The notes: generated by a model from the letters alone, not told the origin. DNA of 64,000 nucleotides from an uncultured Prevotella sp. (GCA_900770025.1 CAAGIW010000013.1:62001-126000); one strand, 5' to 3'. Positions 52,773 through 62,326 are shown, numbered from the stretch's first letter. Numbers and translations: made by a program.

Positions 52773-53147
52773 ATGGCAGCACATAACGAGTTAGGCAAGT
52801 GGGGGGAACAGATTGCTGCGGAGTATTTGCAAAAGAAGGGGTATCGGATCATGTTCCGTGACTGGAAAATAGGGCATCGTGATTTGGACATCATTGCAAA
52901 GCAGAATGATGTGGTGGTGATTGTGGAAGTACGAACACGACGCAACAATCATTTCGGAGATACCGAAATGACCATTGACAGACAGAAAATCAGAAATATA
53001 TGCATAGCCTCAAATGCTTTTGTCAAGCGATTGAGGATAGACAACGAAATACGTTTCGATATTATCGCAATTACAGGTACACCCGAAATAGGTTATACAA
53101 TCAACCACATAGAGGATGCTTTGAAACCTCATTTGTCGTGGTGGTGA
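52773..53147 (+). CDS. YraN family (UPF0102) nuclease-like protein
   Basis: A protein of 124 residues. ELGKWGEQIAAEYLQKKGY and the restriction-endonuclease-like core DLDIIAKQNDVVVIVEVRTRR (Asp, then Glu-x-Arg where most nucleases have ExK) identify UPF0102. The fold is that of Holliday-junction resolvase-like enzymes; activity is not well established. It ends 6 bp from the stop of the convergent fbp gene. Confidence 0.92.
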   Translation: MAAHNELGKWGEQIAAEYLQKKGYRIMFRDWKIGHRDLDIIAKQNDVVVIVEVRTRRNNHFGDTEMTIDRQKIRNICIASNAFVKRLRIDNEIRFDIIAITGTPEIGYTINHIEDALKPHLSWW

Positions 53148-53153
53148 ACATTC

Positions 53154-55136
53154 CTATTTCTCTTTGATGATGCCGTGGCGATAAGCGTAGAGCAGTTCTT
53201 TCAAATCCACGATTTGTGAGCGTAGTTCTTCGCCCATGTCTGTATCGGCTACAAGCATCCTGTGTGCTGACATCTCCACAATCTGTGTGGTGCTCTTGAT
53301 GTCTGTGCATTTCTCAATGGCATCTCGGGCGCTGGTGAATGGCTCGTGTTGAACCAGTTGGAAGCCGCGGCTGTGGTAAACTAATGTATAGCCGGCTATG
53401 CCAGTTTCTTTGTGGTATGCTTCGCTGAAGCCACCGTCAATCACCATCAGTTTGCCGTTGGCCTTGATGGGATTCTCACCGCTGGAAGCATGTACGGGAA
53501 CGTGTCCGTTGATGATGTGCCTGTTCTCTCCCTTCACTCCAAAGGCATCTAAGATGCGGTCGCAAACGGTCTCATCGTCTCTCAGTTTATAATAATTGCC
53601 TTTTTCTTCCTTGAATGTTTCCTTGTCGCTGAGAAAATATCTCTCGAAGGTGGCCATCTTCGACTTGTCGAACAGTGGACTGTCTTTCCCACACCACAGG
53701 TACAGGAAGTAGTCGATGGCAAATTCCCTTTCTTCTTTTTCCGTGTCGTTCTCAAATGCAGCCCGGATGGTTTGTCCGATCTGTTGCATAAGTGCCCTGC
53801 CGCTGTATCGTGAACCTTTGTATAGCTCAACTTCTTTTAAAGAACCGTCATCATTCAGGGGAATGGAGGCGTGATAGAGCAGATTGCTGTTGTATATCGC
53901 ATACATACAGCCATGGCTCAGCAAGGCTCGGATGTGTTTGTGCAGTTTTTCGCTCACTGCAAAAGAATGGTGCAACTTGTGCATCAGCACCTCTTCCTCT
54001 TCCGTCAACTTGTTTGGATTGGCAGGGTCTATCGTTGGGAAGTGGCATGACCTCATGTCATATTCCTTTCCCTGGATTCTGCAGATGCCTCTTTGATAGT
54101 CAATACAATCCAACAGGCATCTGTCGTCCATCTGCCATTCTTTTCTCCTTTTGAAGATCTCTGCCTCCTTCTTGAACTGAATGATACTGATAGCCTTGTG
54201 CATTTGGGCTATCAAATATTTGTTCTTTTGATCCATGTCGGTGTCTTTCAGCAGTTTCGGCATGAACTCTAAACAGTCGTCATTCTTGTAAGTCTCCATG
54301 GCAAAGGTGGCCAACGGAACAAGGTTTATTCCATATCCGTCTTCTAATGTAGCAAGATTGGCATACCGTAAGGAGAGGCGCAGCACGTTGCAGATACATG
54401 CGTCGTTTCCTGCACAGGCTCCCATCCACAGTATATCATGGTTGCCCCATTGAATGTCCCAACTGTGGTACTTCATCATTTCGTCCATGATGATGTGGGC
54501 ACCGGGACCACGGTCGTATATGTCTCCCAGAATATGTAGTTGGTCTATGGCCAAGCGCTGAATGACCCTTGCCAGTGCAACGATGAAGTCGTCAGCCCTG
54601 CCAGTTGATATGATGGTGTCCACAATGACGTTCACATAAGCTGTCTTGTTCGTGTCGTCAATACGCTCATGCAACAGTTCCTCAATGATGTAGGCAAAAT
54701 CAGCAGGCAATGATTTCCTTACTTTGGAGCGTGTGTATTTGCTGCTCACATCCCTACACACCTTGACCAACTGATGGATAGTGATGTGATACCAATCCAC
54801 GATGTCTTTTTCAGATGCCTTGATAAGTTCCAGTTTCTGCTCGGGATAATAGATGAGACTGCACATCTCCTTTATCTCTGTTTCACGGATGGAGTTTCCA
54901 AACAAGTCGTTCACCTTGCGCTTGATGTTTCCCGAAGCATTCTTCAGAATGTGTTGGAATGCCTCGCTCTCGCCATGTATGTCTGCCAGAAAGTGCTCTG
55001 TGCCTTTGGGTAGATTGAGAATGGCCTCCAGATTGATGATTTCCGTACTTGCTGCCGCAATGGTGGGAAACGATTGAGACAACAGATTAAGATAATGCAT
55101 CGATATGTCTTGCTGTGTGGAATGTGTCTTTTTCAT
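53154..55136 (-). CDS. fbp: Fructose-1,6-bisphosphatase class III
   Basis: A protein of 660 residues, the size of the Firmicutes/Bacteroidota class III enzyme. Metallophosphatase motifs are ADIHGESEAF (about 53-62), LGDIYDRGPGAH, WGNHDILWMGA and INGHVPVHASSGENPIKANG. It removes the C1 phosphate of fructose 1,6-bisphosphate in gluconeogenesis. It is the last gene of the long minus-strand series and lies 11 nt after the glycosyltransferase-like gene. No terminator is visible before the convergent yraN. Confidence 0.96.
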   Translation of the reverse strand: MKKTHSTQQDISMHYLNLLSQSFPTIAAASTEIINLEAILNLPKGTEHFLADIHGESEAFQHILKNASGNIKRKVNDLFGNSIRETEIKEMCSLIYYPEQKLELIKASEKDIVDWYHITIHQLVKVCRDVSSKYTRSKVRKSLPADFAYIIEELLHERIDDTNKTAYVNVIVDTIISTGRADDFIVALARVIQRLAIDQLHILGDIYDRGPGAHIIMDEMMKYHSWDIQWGNHDILWMGACAGNDACICNVLRLSLRYANLATLEDGYGINLVPLATFAMETYKNDDCLEFMPKLLKDTDMDQKNKYLIAQMHKAISIIQFKKEAEIFKRRKEWQMDDRCLLDCIDYQRGICRIQGKEYDMRSCHFPTIDPANPNKLTEEEEVLMHKLHHSFAVSEKLHKHIRALLSHGCMYAIYNSNLLYHASIPLNDDGSLKEVELYKGSRYSGRALMQQIGQTIRAAFENDTEKEEREFAIDYFLYLWCGKDSPLFDKSKMATFERYFLSDKETFKEEKGNYYKLRDDETVCDRILDAFGVKGENRHIINGHVPVHASSGENPIKANGKLMVIDGGFSEAYHKETGIAGYTLVYHSRGFQLVQHEPFTSARDAIEKCTDIKSTTQIVEMSAHRMLVADTDMGEELRSQIVDLKELLYAYRHGIIKEK

Positions 55137-55147
55137 GTTGTTTGGAG

Positions 55148-56257
55148 CTAATTGATAAGAAGTTGTAACTTTTTTGTAAATCTGTTATGCCTGCTGGAAA
55201 TGGGCATGAACCCCTCCTCCAACGATGTGTATTCTGCAAGTGCAGACATAAGTCCCTGAAATCTTTTTGTCTCTTTTTTGTCTTGCAATCCTTGTATAAA
55301 CTTGTCTTCTTCCATGGATGAGAATCTAAGTATGTAAGAGAATTCTACGAGATGCCTGATAGTAATCTGCTTATATTTGACCAATGTGAGGATTGTTTTG
55401 AAACACTCTTCTACCTCTTGGTTGTTTGACATCTTCTTAATGCGGTATGCGGGAAGTTTCACTGTGGCCGACTTCTTGGAGGAATTTTGGATGGGATAGC
55501 AAAGCAGATTCTGGGCATCCATCTCTGGAGGAGTGATGCAGAGCAGGTTGCAACCTGCCTTGATGAGGTCTGTAACCTGTTCTTGCATGGCGTAGACCGC
55601 TATCTTATTCCACTCGTTTTCGCTTGTCCTTCTGACAAGGGCAATTTGCTGCTCGTTTATCCAGCGTGGGTCTTCCGTCTGTGAAGCCTTGAAGAGAATG
55701 CTCAATGCCTGTTTCGTACTTTCTTCCATGATTTGACGAACATGGCTATTCAGCACTTTTTGGTACATTTTCTTCAGCTTTTGGCAAACTTCTTCATTGG
55801 TAATTGAAGAGGTGACACAAGGGTTGAAAATTACTTCTATGCGAGCATTCCATTTCAAGTCTTGCAGTTTCTCCTTCTCTATATTCCCCAGTGCTATCAC
55901 TGCATAAGCTTGTCGCATAATTCTTTTTTGATACAGGATGATTCTCGGCAACTTGTGTTTGATGTAGTGCTGATTGAGAATCCATGGATCCAACTGACCA
56001 TGCGGCGTGTAAACATAGCGTATGTTCTTTTTGGCTGCGAGGAGTGAGGCAATGCCGTTTTCCCAGTTCCATGCTCCATATAAATGCATGAGGTCTGGTG
56101 GCCGGCTGTCAATACTTTTTTTCAAATCCCTCAGCGACGTTACAATCTCCATCTCCACATCATTTTCCATGTTGTCCTGCAACATGGAAATGTATGTGGA
56201 GATAGATTGACCTATACCGGTCTTGTTGTCAAAAGGATTGAAATGAAGTATCTTCAT
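55148..56257 (-). CDS. GT4-like protein with glycosyltransferase N-terminal half only
   Basis: A protein of 369 residues. The first ~165 residues look like the acceptor-side Rossmann domain of GT4/GT-B glycosyltransferases: MKILHFNPFDNKTGIGQSIS, DLMHLYGAWNWENGIA, VYTPHGQLDPWILNQ, VIALGNIEKEKL, and IEVIFNPCVTSS where the domain linker would be. After that the usual donor-binding domain (with its Glu-rich EX7E motif) is missing. Instead come ~200 helical, charged residues with no recognised family. It may be a degenerate or repurposed enzyme. It lies between lysA and fbp with short gaps (45 and 11 nt). Confidence 0.6.
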   Translation of the reverse strand: MKILHFNPFDNKTGIGQSISTYISMLQDNMENDVEMEIVTSLRDLKKSIDSRPPDLMHLYGAWNWENGIASLLAAKKNIRYVYTPHGQLDPWILNQHYIKHKLPRIILYQKRIMRQAYAVIALGNIEKEKLQDLKWNARIEVIFNPCVTSSITNEEVCQKLKKMYQKVLNSHVRQIMEESTKQALSILFKASQTEDPRWINEQQIALVRRTSENEWNKIAVYAMQEQVTDLIKAGCNLLCITPPEMDAQNLLCYPIQNSSKKSATVKLPAYRIKKMSNNQEVEECFKTILTLVKYKQITIRHLVEFSYILRFSSMEEDKFIQGLQDKKETKRFQGLMSALAEYTSLEEGFMPISSRHNRFTKKLQLLIN

Positions 56258-56302
56258 ATTCCATTACCTTTTATGGGTTATCATGGCATGATGGGCCGCT
56301 CG

Positions 56303-57460
56303 CTACAGTTGATTGCTGCAATATCCCTGTGGCAGTTTACGGCAATTGTACATGGATGCCATGATTTCACCGTATGCTCCGGCAGACCTGATGGCGATGA
56401 GGTCTCCCCTTTGCGTCTCATTCAACTCAATGTGTTTAGCAAATACATCGCTTGATTCGCAGATGGGACCCACAACATCATATATCTGTACGGGTGCGTC
56501 GCTTGAAATGTTTTCAATTTTGTGGTATGCCTGATAGAGTGCTGGACGTATCAAATCCGTCATACCAGCATCTACAATGGCAAATTGCTTGGCAACACCG
56601 TTTTTTACATATAATGTGCGCGTGATAAGCGAACCGCATTGTGCCACGACAGAACGTCCCAATTCAAAATGCAATTCTTGTCCATCCCTCAGTTTGAGAT
56701 ACTTTGCGTATGTCTGGAAGTATGATTTGAAATCAGGAATGGCCACGCGGTTGGGATGAGTATAGTCAATACCCAACCCTCCGCCTACATTGATGGACTT
56801 GATGGTAATCTTGTTCTTTTCCAAGGTATTCTGAAGCTCGTTGATTCTGTTGCACAGACTCTCAAAGTCTCCCATATCCAGAATTTGGGAACCTATGTGA
56901 AAGTGCAAGCCAATGACTTGGAGATTTGAACACTCCTTGGCTTTCTCGAATATGTTGAGCATCTGCTCCATGGCAATGCCAAACTTGTTTTCAGCCAGAC
57001 CGGTGGTGATGTTCGCATGAGTGTGAGCTCCCACGTTGGGGTTGATCCTGAATGCAATCTTTGCGGTTTTCCCCATTTTGCAGGCAATCTCGTTGATTAC
57101 CCACATTTCAGCTTCACTTTCAACATTAAAGCAAGCAATGTTGTTTTTCAAGCCGAGTTCAATCTCCCAATCGCTTTTGCCAACACCGGCATACACAATT
57201 TTGGAGTTGGGAAATCCCGCATTCAGTGCAGCCTCTATTTCCCCACCGCTCACACAGTCTGCTCCCAATGAGTTGTTGCTGATTATTTTCAGCAATTCAG
57301 GGTTGGCATTTGCCTTGATGGCATAGTGCACGTGGAAGTTGGCATATTTCGCGGTTTCCTCCTTGATGGCATCCAACGTTTGTTTGAGCAACTCTACATC
57401 GTAATAATAGAACGGTGTACTTATGCTTTTGAATTTCTCGATAGGAAATGATCCTTTCAT
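56303..57460 (-). CDS. lysA: Diaminopimelate decarboxylase
   Basis: A protein of 385 residues, fold-III PLP enzyme. Lys49 in HVHYAIKANANPELL binds PLP. The glycine-rich phosphate site is NVGGGLGIDY, the substrate/dimer residues are in VGPICESSDVFA (catalytic Cys), and AGAYGEIMAS is near the end. It decarboxylates meso-diaminopimelate to L-lysine, the last step of lysine synthesis. Aspartate kinase lies 40 nt upstream, so the first and last steps of the pathway are encoded together. Confidence 0.97.
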   Translation of the reverse strand: MKGSFPIEKFKSISTPFYYYDVELLKQTLDAIKEETAKYANFHVHYAIKANANPELLKIISNNSLGADCVSGGEIEAALNAGFPNSKIVYAGVGKSDWEIELGLKNNIACFNVESEAEMWVINEIACKMGKTAKIAFRINPNVGAHTHANITTGLAENKFGIAMEQMLNIFEKAKECSNLQVIGLHFHIGSQILDMGDFESLCNRINELQNTLEKNKITIKSINVGGGLGIDYTHPNRVAIPDFKSYFQTYAKYLKLRDGQELHFELGRSVVAQCGSLITRTLYVKNGVAKQFAIVDAGMTDLIRPALYQAYHKIENISSDAPVQIYDVVGPICESSDVFAKHIELNETQRGDLIAIRSAGAYGEIMASMYNCRKLPQGYCSNQL

Positions 57461-57500
57461 ATTTCTGTGATTTTGATATTTTGGTTTGTGTTGTGTATGC

Positions 57501-58823
57501 TTATTCTTGATTGAAAAGGGTATCGCTCAGACTTTGGAGTGCTCTTTTCTTGTCGCTTTCCTTAATCAGGAATGAAATGTTATAGTTAGAACCGCCATAG
57601 GAAATCATGCGTACAGGGATATTCTTCATGGCCTCTGTTGCCAGTGTCTCAAAGCCTACGTTGCTCCAGTCCAAATCACCTACTACGCAGATGATACACA
57701 TATCTTCGTCCACTGTCACGGTTCCGTATTTCTTGAGCTCATCCACAATCTCATGCAGATGGGTCTTGTTGTCAATGCTCATGGACACGCCCACTTCTGA
57801 TGTGCACACCATGTCAATGGCGGTTTGGTTGCTCTCGAATATCTCAAACACTTTTCTCAAGAACCCTGTGGCCAAAAGCATTCTGCTGCTCTTAATCTTG
57901 ATGGCGGTAATATTGTCTTTAGCTGCAACAGCTTTGATTTTCCCTTTTTCTGTGGCGTTGCTGATGGTGGTACCCTCTGCCTGTGGGTCCATCGTGTTGA
58001 GCAATTTCACTGGAATACCTGCATATTTGGCTGGTTGTACGCAGGTGGGGTGCAATATCTTGGCTCCAAAATAGGCCAGTTCTGCAGCCTCTTCAAAATG
58101 CAGTTGGTGCACGGGAGCGGTCTTCTCCACCACACGCGGATCATTGTTGTGCATACCATCTATGTCTGTCCATATCTGTATTTCACTGGCGTTGATGGCT
58201 GCACCTATGAGTGAGGCAGTATAATCGCTGCCACCGCGTTGTAGGTTGTCTATTTCTCCGTATGCGTTTCTGCAGATAAATCCTTGGGTTATCAATACTT
58301 GAACCTCTTTGTGGCTGTCAAGAACAGTGTTCAGTTTGTTCTTGATGTATATAGGGTCCGGGTCAGAATTCTTGTCTGTCCTCATAAAATCGAGCGCAGA
58401 AACCAAGGCAACGTTGTAGCCTTGTTCTTTCATGTAGTTCGTCATCATGTTGGTGCTCAATATCTCTCCTTGTGCCACAATGTTCTTCTCTTCAAAGCTT
58501 GTAAACAACTCTTTGGTGAATGAGCGGAGATAGGTGAATATCTCGTGGATGAAATTTCTTGTCTCTGTTTTCCATTTGTCGGTGGAGTATAAATCTTCCA
58601 CATGCTGCATATATTTTTCTTCCAGCCTGTTGATGATTTCATTGGCTCCATCTGTGTTCTTCTTGTACAGGTAGTTGGATATTTCAAGCAGAGAGTTTGT
58701 GGTACCAGACATGGCTGACAATACCAAAAACACTCTTTCTTCTGATGCGGTGACTAACTTTGCTACATTCTGCATCCTGACGGGTGAACCTACTGAAGTT
58801 CCACCAAATTTCATTACTTTCAT
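57501..58823 (-). CDS. lysC: Aspartate kinase
   Basis: A protein of 440 residues, monofunctional. The kinase motif MKVMKFGGTSVGSP is at the N-terminus, with LQRGGSDYTASLIGAA for the Asp/ATP site. Two ACT-type domains lie in the last ~150 residues (AVAAKDNITAIKIKSSRML, ISYGGSNYNISFLI). It phosphorylates aspartate at the entry of lysine, threonine and methionine synthesis and is normally feedback-controlled through the ACT domains. No homoserine dehydrogenase is fused. It is 19 nt after the ftsE-like gene. Confidence 0.96.
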   Translation of the reverse strand: MKVMKFGGTSVGSPVRMQNVAKLVTASEERVFLVLSAMSGTTNSLLEISNYLYKKNTDGANEIINRLEEKYMQHVEDLYSTDKWKTETRNFIHEIFTYLRSFTKELFTSFEEKNIVAQGEILSTNMMTNYMKEQGYNVALVSALDFMRTDKNSDPDPIYIKNKLNTVLDSHKEVQVLITQGFICRNAYGEIDNLQRGGSDYTASLIGAAINASEIQIWTDIDGMHNNDPRVVEKTAPVHQLHFEEAAELAYFGAKILHPTCVQPAKYAGIPVKLLNTMDPQAEGTTISNATEKGKIKAVAAKDNITAIKIKSSRMLLATGFLRKVFEIFESNQTAIDMVCTSEVGVSMSIDNKTHLHEIVDELKKYGTVTVDEDMCIICVVGDLDWSNVGFETLATEAMKNIPVRMISYGGSNYNISFLIKESDKKRALQSLSDTLFNQE

Positions 58824-58842
58824 AGTTGTATGTGTTTATTGT

Positions 58843-59559
58843 TTATTTCTCAGTTACGTTTGATTCTTCTATGTGTTGGATGTCTTGTTCGCCTACTTCT
58901 TCCAGACGCTTGTCTTCGCAACGGTAGATGATCCCTTGGTACTTCTTGATGATGCCAAGATTGTGGGTTGACATGATGACAGCCGTACCCGTTTGTGAAA
59001 TCTCCCTCAACAGCGCAACAATGCCATTGGCTGTTTCTGCATCTAAATTGCCGGTGGGTTCGTCTGCTATGATAAGTTGAGGGTGGTTGAGTAAAGCACG
59101 GGCAATGGCAATGCGTTGCTGTTCTCCACCTGAAAGTTCATGGGGCAGAGAACTCTTCTTGTCCATCATCCCTACATCCGACAGTACCTCATCGATTCGC
59201 TTGTCAATCGAATCCTTTGTCTTCCATCCGGTTGCTTTAAGCACAAATCTCAGATTCTGATAAACGGTCTTCTCGTTCAGCAGTTTGAAATCCTGAAAGA
59301 TGATGCCCATCTTTCTGCGCAGAAGAGGCACGTGCTTCCTGCGCAGCTTGATGATGCTTTGGCCAAAGACGACTGCTTCGTCCGCCTCATCAATGTCCAG
59401 TTCCAGGTAGAGTGTTTTCAAAAGCGATGACTTGCCTGACCCGACACGTCCTATCAGATAGATAAATTCACCCTCATCTACATGAAAGTGAACATTTTCA
59501 AGAGTCAACTCTCCTGTCTCTTGATAGATATTGGCGTTTTTATAACTAATGAGTGACAT
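58843..59559 (-). CDS. ftsE: FtsE-like ABC ATP-binding protein
   Basis: A protein of 238 residues. Walker A is GRVGSGKSS (37-45), Q-loop IIFQDFKLL, signature ELSGGEQQRIAIARAL, Walker B LIIADEPTGNLD, and H-loop MSTHN. The whole pattern, with YLIGRVGSGKSSLLKTLY, is closest to FtsE, the ATPase that with FtsX activates peptidoglycan hydrolysis at the division site. No ftsX is next to it. It sits between hisIE (60-nt gap) and lysC (19-nt gap). Another LolD-like role cannot be ruled out. Confidence 0.85.
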   Translation of the reverse strand: MSLISYKNANIYQETGELTLENVHFHVDEGEFIYLIGRVGSGKSSLLKTLYLELDIDEADEAVVFGQSIIKLRRKHVPLLRRKMGIIFQDFKLLNEKTVYQNLRFVLKATGWKTKDSIDKRIDEVLSDVGMMDKKSSLPHELSGGEQQRIAIARALLNHPQLIIADEPTGNLDAETANGIVALLREISQTGTAVIMSTHNLGIIKKYQGIIYRCEDKRLEEVGEQDIQHIEESNVTEK

Positions 59560-59619
59560 CTTTGCAGACAGTGATTATGCGTTGTTCGTTTGTCGATGAT
59601 AGAGTGGTGGCACTGTCAT

Positions 59620-60234
59620 TCAGTGCTTGTGCCAGTGCGGATCGTGTCTCACCTGGAGCTCTTTTGCCAAGTCTTCAATTCTCAATCCTTTTTCGGTCAG
59701 TAGCACGATGAGGTGGTAAAGCATGTCAGAACCTTCGTATATCAGTCGCTCGTTGGTTCCGTTACATGCTTCAATGACTGCTTCCAGTGCTTCTTCTCCC
59801 ACTTTTTGTGCCATTCTGTTCAGTCCATCCTTAAACAGTGATGTGGTGTAACTGCCTTCAGGCATCTCTTCTTTTCTTTTGTAGATGAAATCCTGCAGTG
59901 TGCTGAGGAAGAGTAGGGGATTTGGCTGGTTGGATTCTCCCCAACAGGTATCTGTTCCTGTGTGGCAGGTAGGTCCGGTGGGGTGAACGAATACGAGCAG
60001 GGTGTCGTTGTCGCAATCCGCCTTTATGTCCACCAGGTTCAGGTAGTTCCCCGATGTCTCTCCCTTCGTCCATATACACTGGCGGGTGCGGCTATAAAAG
60101 GTTACCTTCTTCGTCTTTAATGTAAGGTCTAATGCCTCTTGGTTCATATAACCCAGCATGAGCACTTTGTTTGTCTTGGCATCTTGTATGATTGCAGGTA
60201 CAAGTCCGTTGCCTTTTTCAAAATCTATATTCAT
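59620..60234 (-). CDS. hisIE: Bifunctional phosphoribosyl-AMP cyclohydrolase / phosphoribosyl-ATP pyrophosphatase
   Basis: A protein of 204 residues from ATG 60234 (MNIDFEKGNGLVPAIIQD), which matches where this family normally starts; an in-frame ATG at 60261 would add nine residues. The HisI half has LMLGYMNQEAL, YSRTRQCIWTKGETSGN and the zinc residues in DCDND and GPTCHTGTDTCW. The HisE half (from about 110) is helical, with KVGEEALEAVIEA and DMLYHLIVLL. It carries out steps 2 and 3 of histidine synthesis. hisF ends 30 nt upstream of this start. Confidence 0.96.
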   Translation of the reverse strand: MNIDFEKGNGLVPAIIQDAKTNKVLMLGYMNQEALDLTLKTKKVTFYSRTRQCIWTKGETSGNYLNLVDIKADCDNDTLLVFVHPTGPTCHTGTDTCWGESNQPNPLLFLSTLQDFIYKRKEEMPEGSYTTSLFKDGLNRMAQKVGEEALEAVIEACNGTNERLIYEGSDMLYHLIVLLTEKGLRIEDLAKELQVRHDPHWHKH

Positions 60235-60264
60235 AATGGTATGTTTGTCAAATTTGTCCATAAC

Positions 60265-61023
60265 TCAACATCTCACTGTAATGCTTTCGGCTTTCAGATA
60301 TTGTTTCAATTCGCGGATATCTATCTCCCCAAAATGGAAGACACTGGCTGCCAGTGCTGCGTCGGCGTGTCCTATGGTAAAGGCATCTCTGAAGTGCTCT
60401 TTGGTGCCTGCACCTCCGCTCGCAATGACGGGGATGGACAGGTTCTCAGCCAACTGTGCCAGCATGTCGTTAGCATATCCTTCCTTTACACCGTCATGGT
60501 CCATGCTGGTAAACAGTATTTCCCCAGCACCGCGCTGCTCCACTTCTTTGGCCCATTCTAACAGTTTCTTGTCTGTACGTATTCTTCCTCCGTTCAGATA
60601 GCAGTACCATTCCCCATTGTCGTGTCGTGCGTCAATGGCACATACACATACCTGACTGCCGAATCGTGAACTTATTTGGTCAATCAGTTCTGGATGCTTG
60701 ATGGCTGCACTGTTCACGCTCACCTTGTCGGCTCCTGCATACAGCAAGCGTTCCACATCCTCAATCTCATGGATGCCTCCGCCCACGGTAAACGGGATGT
60801 TTATCTCTTTGGCCACTCTCTCCACCATGTTGGTGAAGGTCTTCCTTCCCTCGTGGCTGGCCGTGATGTCTAAGAACACGAGTTCATCGGCGCCAGAGGT
60901 ACTGTATATCTTGCCCAGTTCCACAGGATCACCGGCCTTCCGCAACTGCACGAAATTGATTCCTTTGACAGTTTCGCCGTCCTTGACGTCTAAACACGGA
61001 ATTATTCTCTTTGCCAGTCCCAT
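60265..61023 (-). CDS. hisF: Imidazole glycerol phosphate synthase, cyclase subunit
   Basis: A protein of 252 residues, TIM barrel. It starts AKRIIPCLDVKDGETVKGINF (catalytic Asp in CLDVKDG), with VGGGIHEIED, CAIDARH and SMDHDGVKEGY (second catalytic Asp, TSMDHDG) and VIASGGAGTKEHF. With HisH it forms imidazole glycerol phosphate and AICAR. Its start lies 22 bp inside the end of hisA, a strong sign of coupled translation. Confidence 0.97.
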   Translation of the reverse strand: MGLAKRIIPCLDVKDGETVKGINFVQLRKAGDPVELGKIYSTSGADELVFLDITASHEGRKTFTNMVERVAKEINIPFTVGGGIHEIEDVERLLYAGADKVSVNSAAIKHPELIDQISSRFGSQVCVCAIDARHDNGEWYCYLNGGRIRTDKKLLEWAKEVEQRGAGEILFTSMDHDGVKEGYANDMLAQLAENLSIPVIASGGAGTKEHFRDAFTIGHADAALAASVFHFGEIDIRELKQYLKAESITVRC

Positions 61024-61727
61024 AACTCTGATACGTTTATTTTGCCTTCATAATATGCCTTGCCGAATACCACAGCGGGGATGCCGAGTTCGTTCAGTCG
61101 GGTTATATCCTGATTGCAGGATATGCCGCCGCTTGCGATGAGATGGATAAACGGGAATCTCTTCATTATCTCCTCATACAGGTCAAACGCAGGGCCACTC
61201 AGCATACCGTCTTTTGATATGTCTGTACACAGCACATTCCTAATGCCCAGATCAGTATAGTGTTGCAGGAATGTGAATAAGTCCTCGGTGGTGTCTTCCT
61301 TCCATCCGTTGACGGATATTTTTCCATTGCGTATGTCTGCGCCCAAGATGATTCTGTCTGGTCCATATTGGTCAATCCATGTTTGGAACAGTGGCTTGTT
61401 TGTCACTGCAATGGATCCGATGGTCACTAAGGATGCGCCGCTTGCAAATGCCGTTTCTATGTCTGCGTCGGTCTTTATGCCGCCCCCGAAATCCACCTTC
61501 AGACTTGTCTTCGAGGTGATATCCTTGAGTATGTGCTGGTTGACGATATGCTTCGATTTTGCTCCGTCTAAGTCAACTACATGAAGGCGTTTGAAACCTG
61601 CGTCCTGAAGTTTTATGGCAATCTCTACAGGATTGTTGCCATAGACCACCTTGCTTGCGTAATCTCCGTTGGAAAGTCTTACGCATTTCCCCTCAATGAT
61701 ATCTATTGCAGGAATGAGTTCTATCAT
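61002..61727 (-). CDS. hisA: ProFAR isomerase
   Basis: A protein of 241 residues, TIM barrel. IELIPAIDIIEGKCVRLSNG holds the first catalytic Asp, VDFGGGIKTDADI is the glycine-rich phosphate site, LGADIRNGKISVNGW holds the second family motif, LCTDISKDGMLSGPAFD the second Asp, and LIASGGISCNQD the last phosphate loop. It performs the Amadori rearrangement that yields the substrate of HisHF. It overlaps hisH by 4 bp upstream and hisF by 22 bp downstream. Confidence 0.97.
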   Translation of the reverse strand: MIELIPAIDIIEGKCVRLSNGDYASKVVYGNNPVEIAIKLQDAGFKRLHVVDLDGAKSKHIVNQHILKDITSKTSLKVDFGGGIKTDADIETAFASGASLVTIGSIAVTNKPLFQTWIDQYGPDRIILGADIRNGKISVNGWKEDTTEDLFTFLQHYTDLGIRNVLCTDISKDGMLSGPAFDLYEEIMKRFPFIHLIASGGISCNQDITRLNELGIPAVVFGKAYYEGKINVSELWDWQRE

Positions 61728-62326
61728 AAGTCAAGGAAGTTTTTAAGGATGATTTCGCCTATTTCTCCGCTTTTCTCCGGGTGAAACTGTGTGGCGTAGA
61801 AGTTTTCTTTCCGAATAGCCGCACTGTATGGCAGGATGTAGTCGGTAGTGGCGATAGTATATTGGTTGACAGGCACATAGTAACTGTGCACAAAATATAC
61901 AAATGGCTCCTGTTGCGGTGTAGATTGAAGGGAGTCAAACAGTCCTGTTTTCAGATTGTATATCCTGTTCCATCCCATGGCCGGCACCTTCTCTTCATGT
62001 GTGGTTGGCACAAAGCGCTTCACTTCTGCATCAAATATGCCTAAACACTCCGTGTCGCCCTCTTCCGAGTGCCGGCACAGCAACTGCTGGCCGATGCAGA
62101 TGCCTAAAACGGGCTGCGAGAGATTCTTGATAACCTCGTCAAGTCGATGCCCCTTCAGGTATTGCATGGCATTCCTTGCTTCGCCTTGTCCGGGAAACAG
62201 CACTTTATCTGCCTTGCACAGCGTCTCTGCATCGTCGGTAAGGACAGGTTCTATACCGAGACGGTTCAGGGCGTTGATGACAGAGCGGATGTTTCCCGCA
62301 TTATATTTTACAATGGCTACATTCAT
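61724..62326 (-). CDS. hisH: Imidazole glycerol phosphate synthase, glutaminase subunit
   Basis: A protein of 200 residues, class I glutamine amidotransferase. It starts VAIVKYNAGNIRSVINALNR, the nucleophile is Cys in VLGICIGQQLL, and the catalytic His/Glu are in ATQFHPEKSGEIG. It releases ammonia from glutamine and channels it to HisF. Its start codon shares one base with the purU stop. Confidence 0.97.
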   Translation of the reverse strand: MNVAIVKYNAGNIRSVINALNRLGIEPVLTDDAETLCKADKVLFPGQGEARNAMQYLKGHRLDEVIKNLSQPVLGICIGQQLLCRHSEEGDTECLGIFDAEVKRFVPTTHEEKVPAMGWNRIYNLKTGLFDSLQSTPQQEPFVYFVHSYYVPVNQYTIATTDYILPYSAAIRKENFYATQFHPEKSGEIGEIILKNFLDL

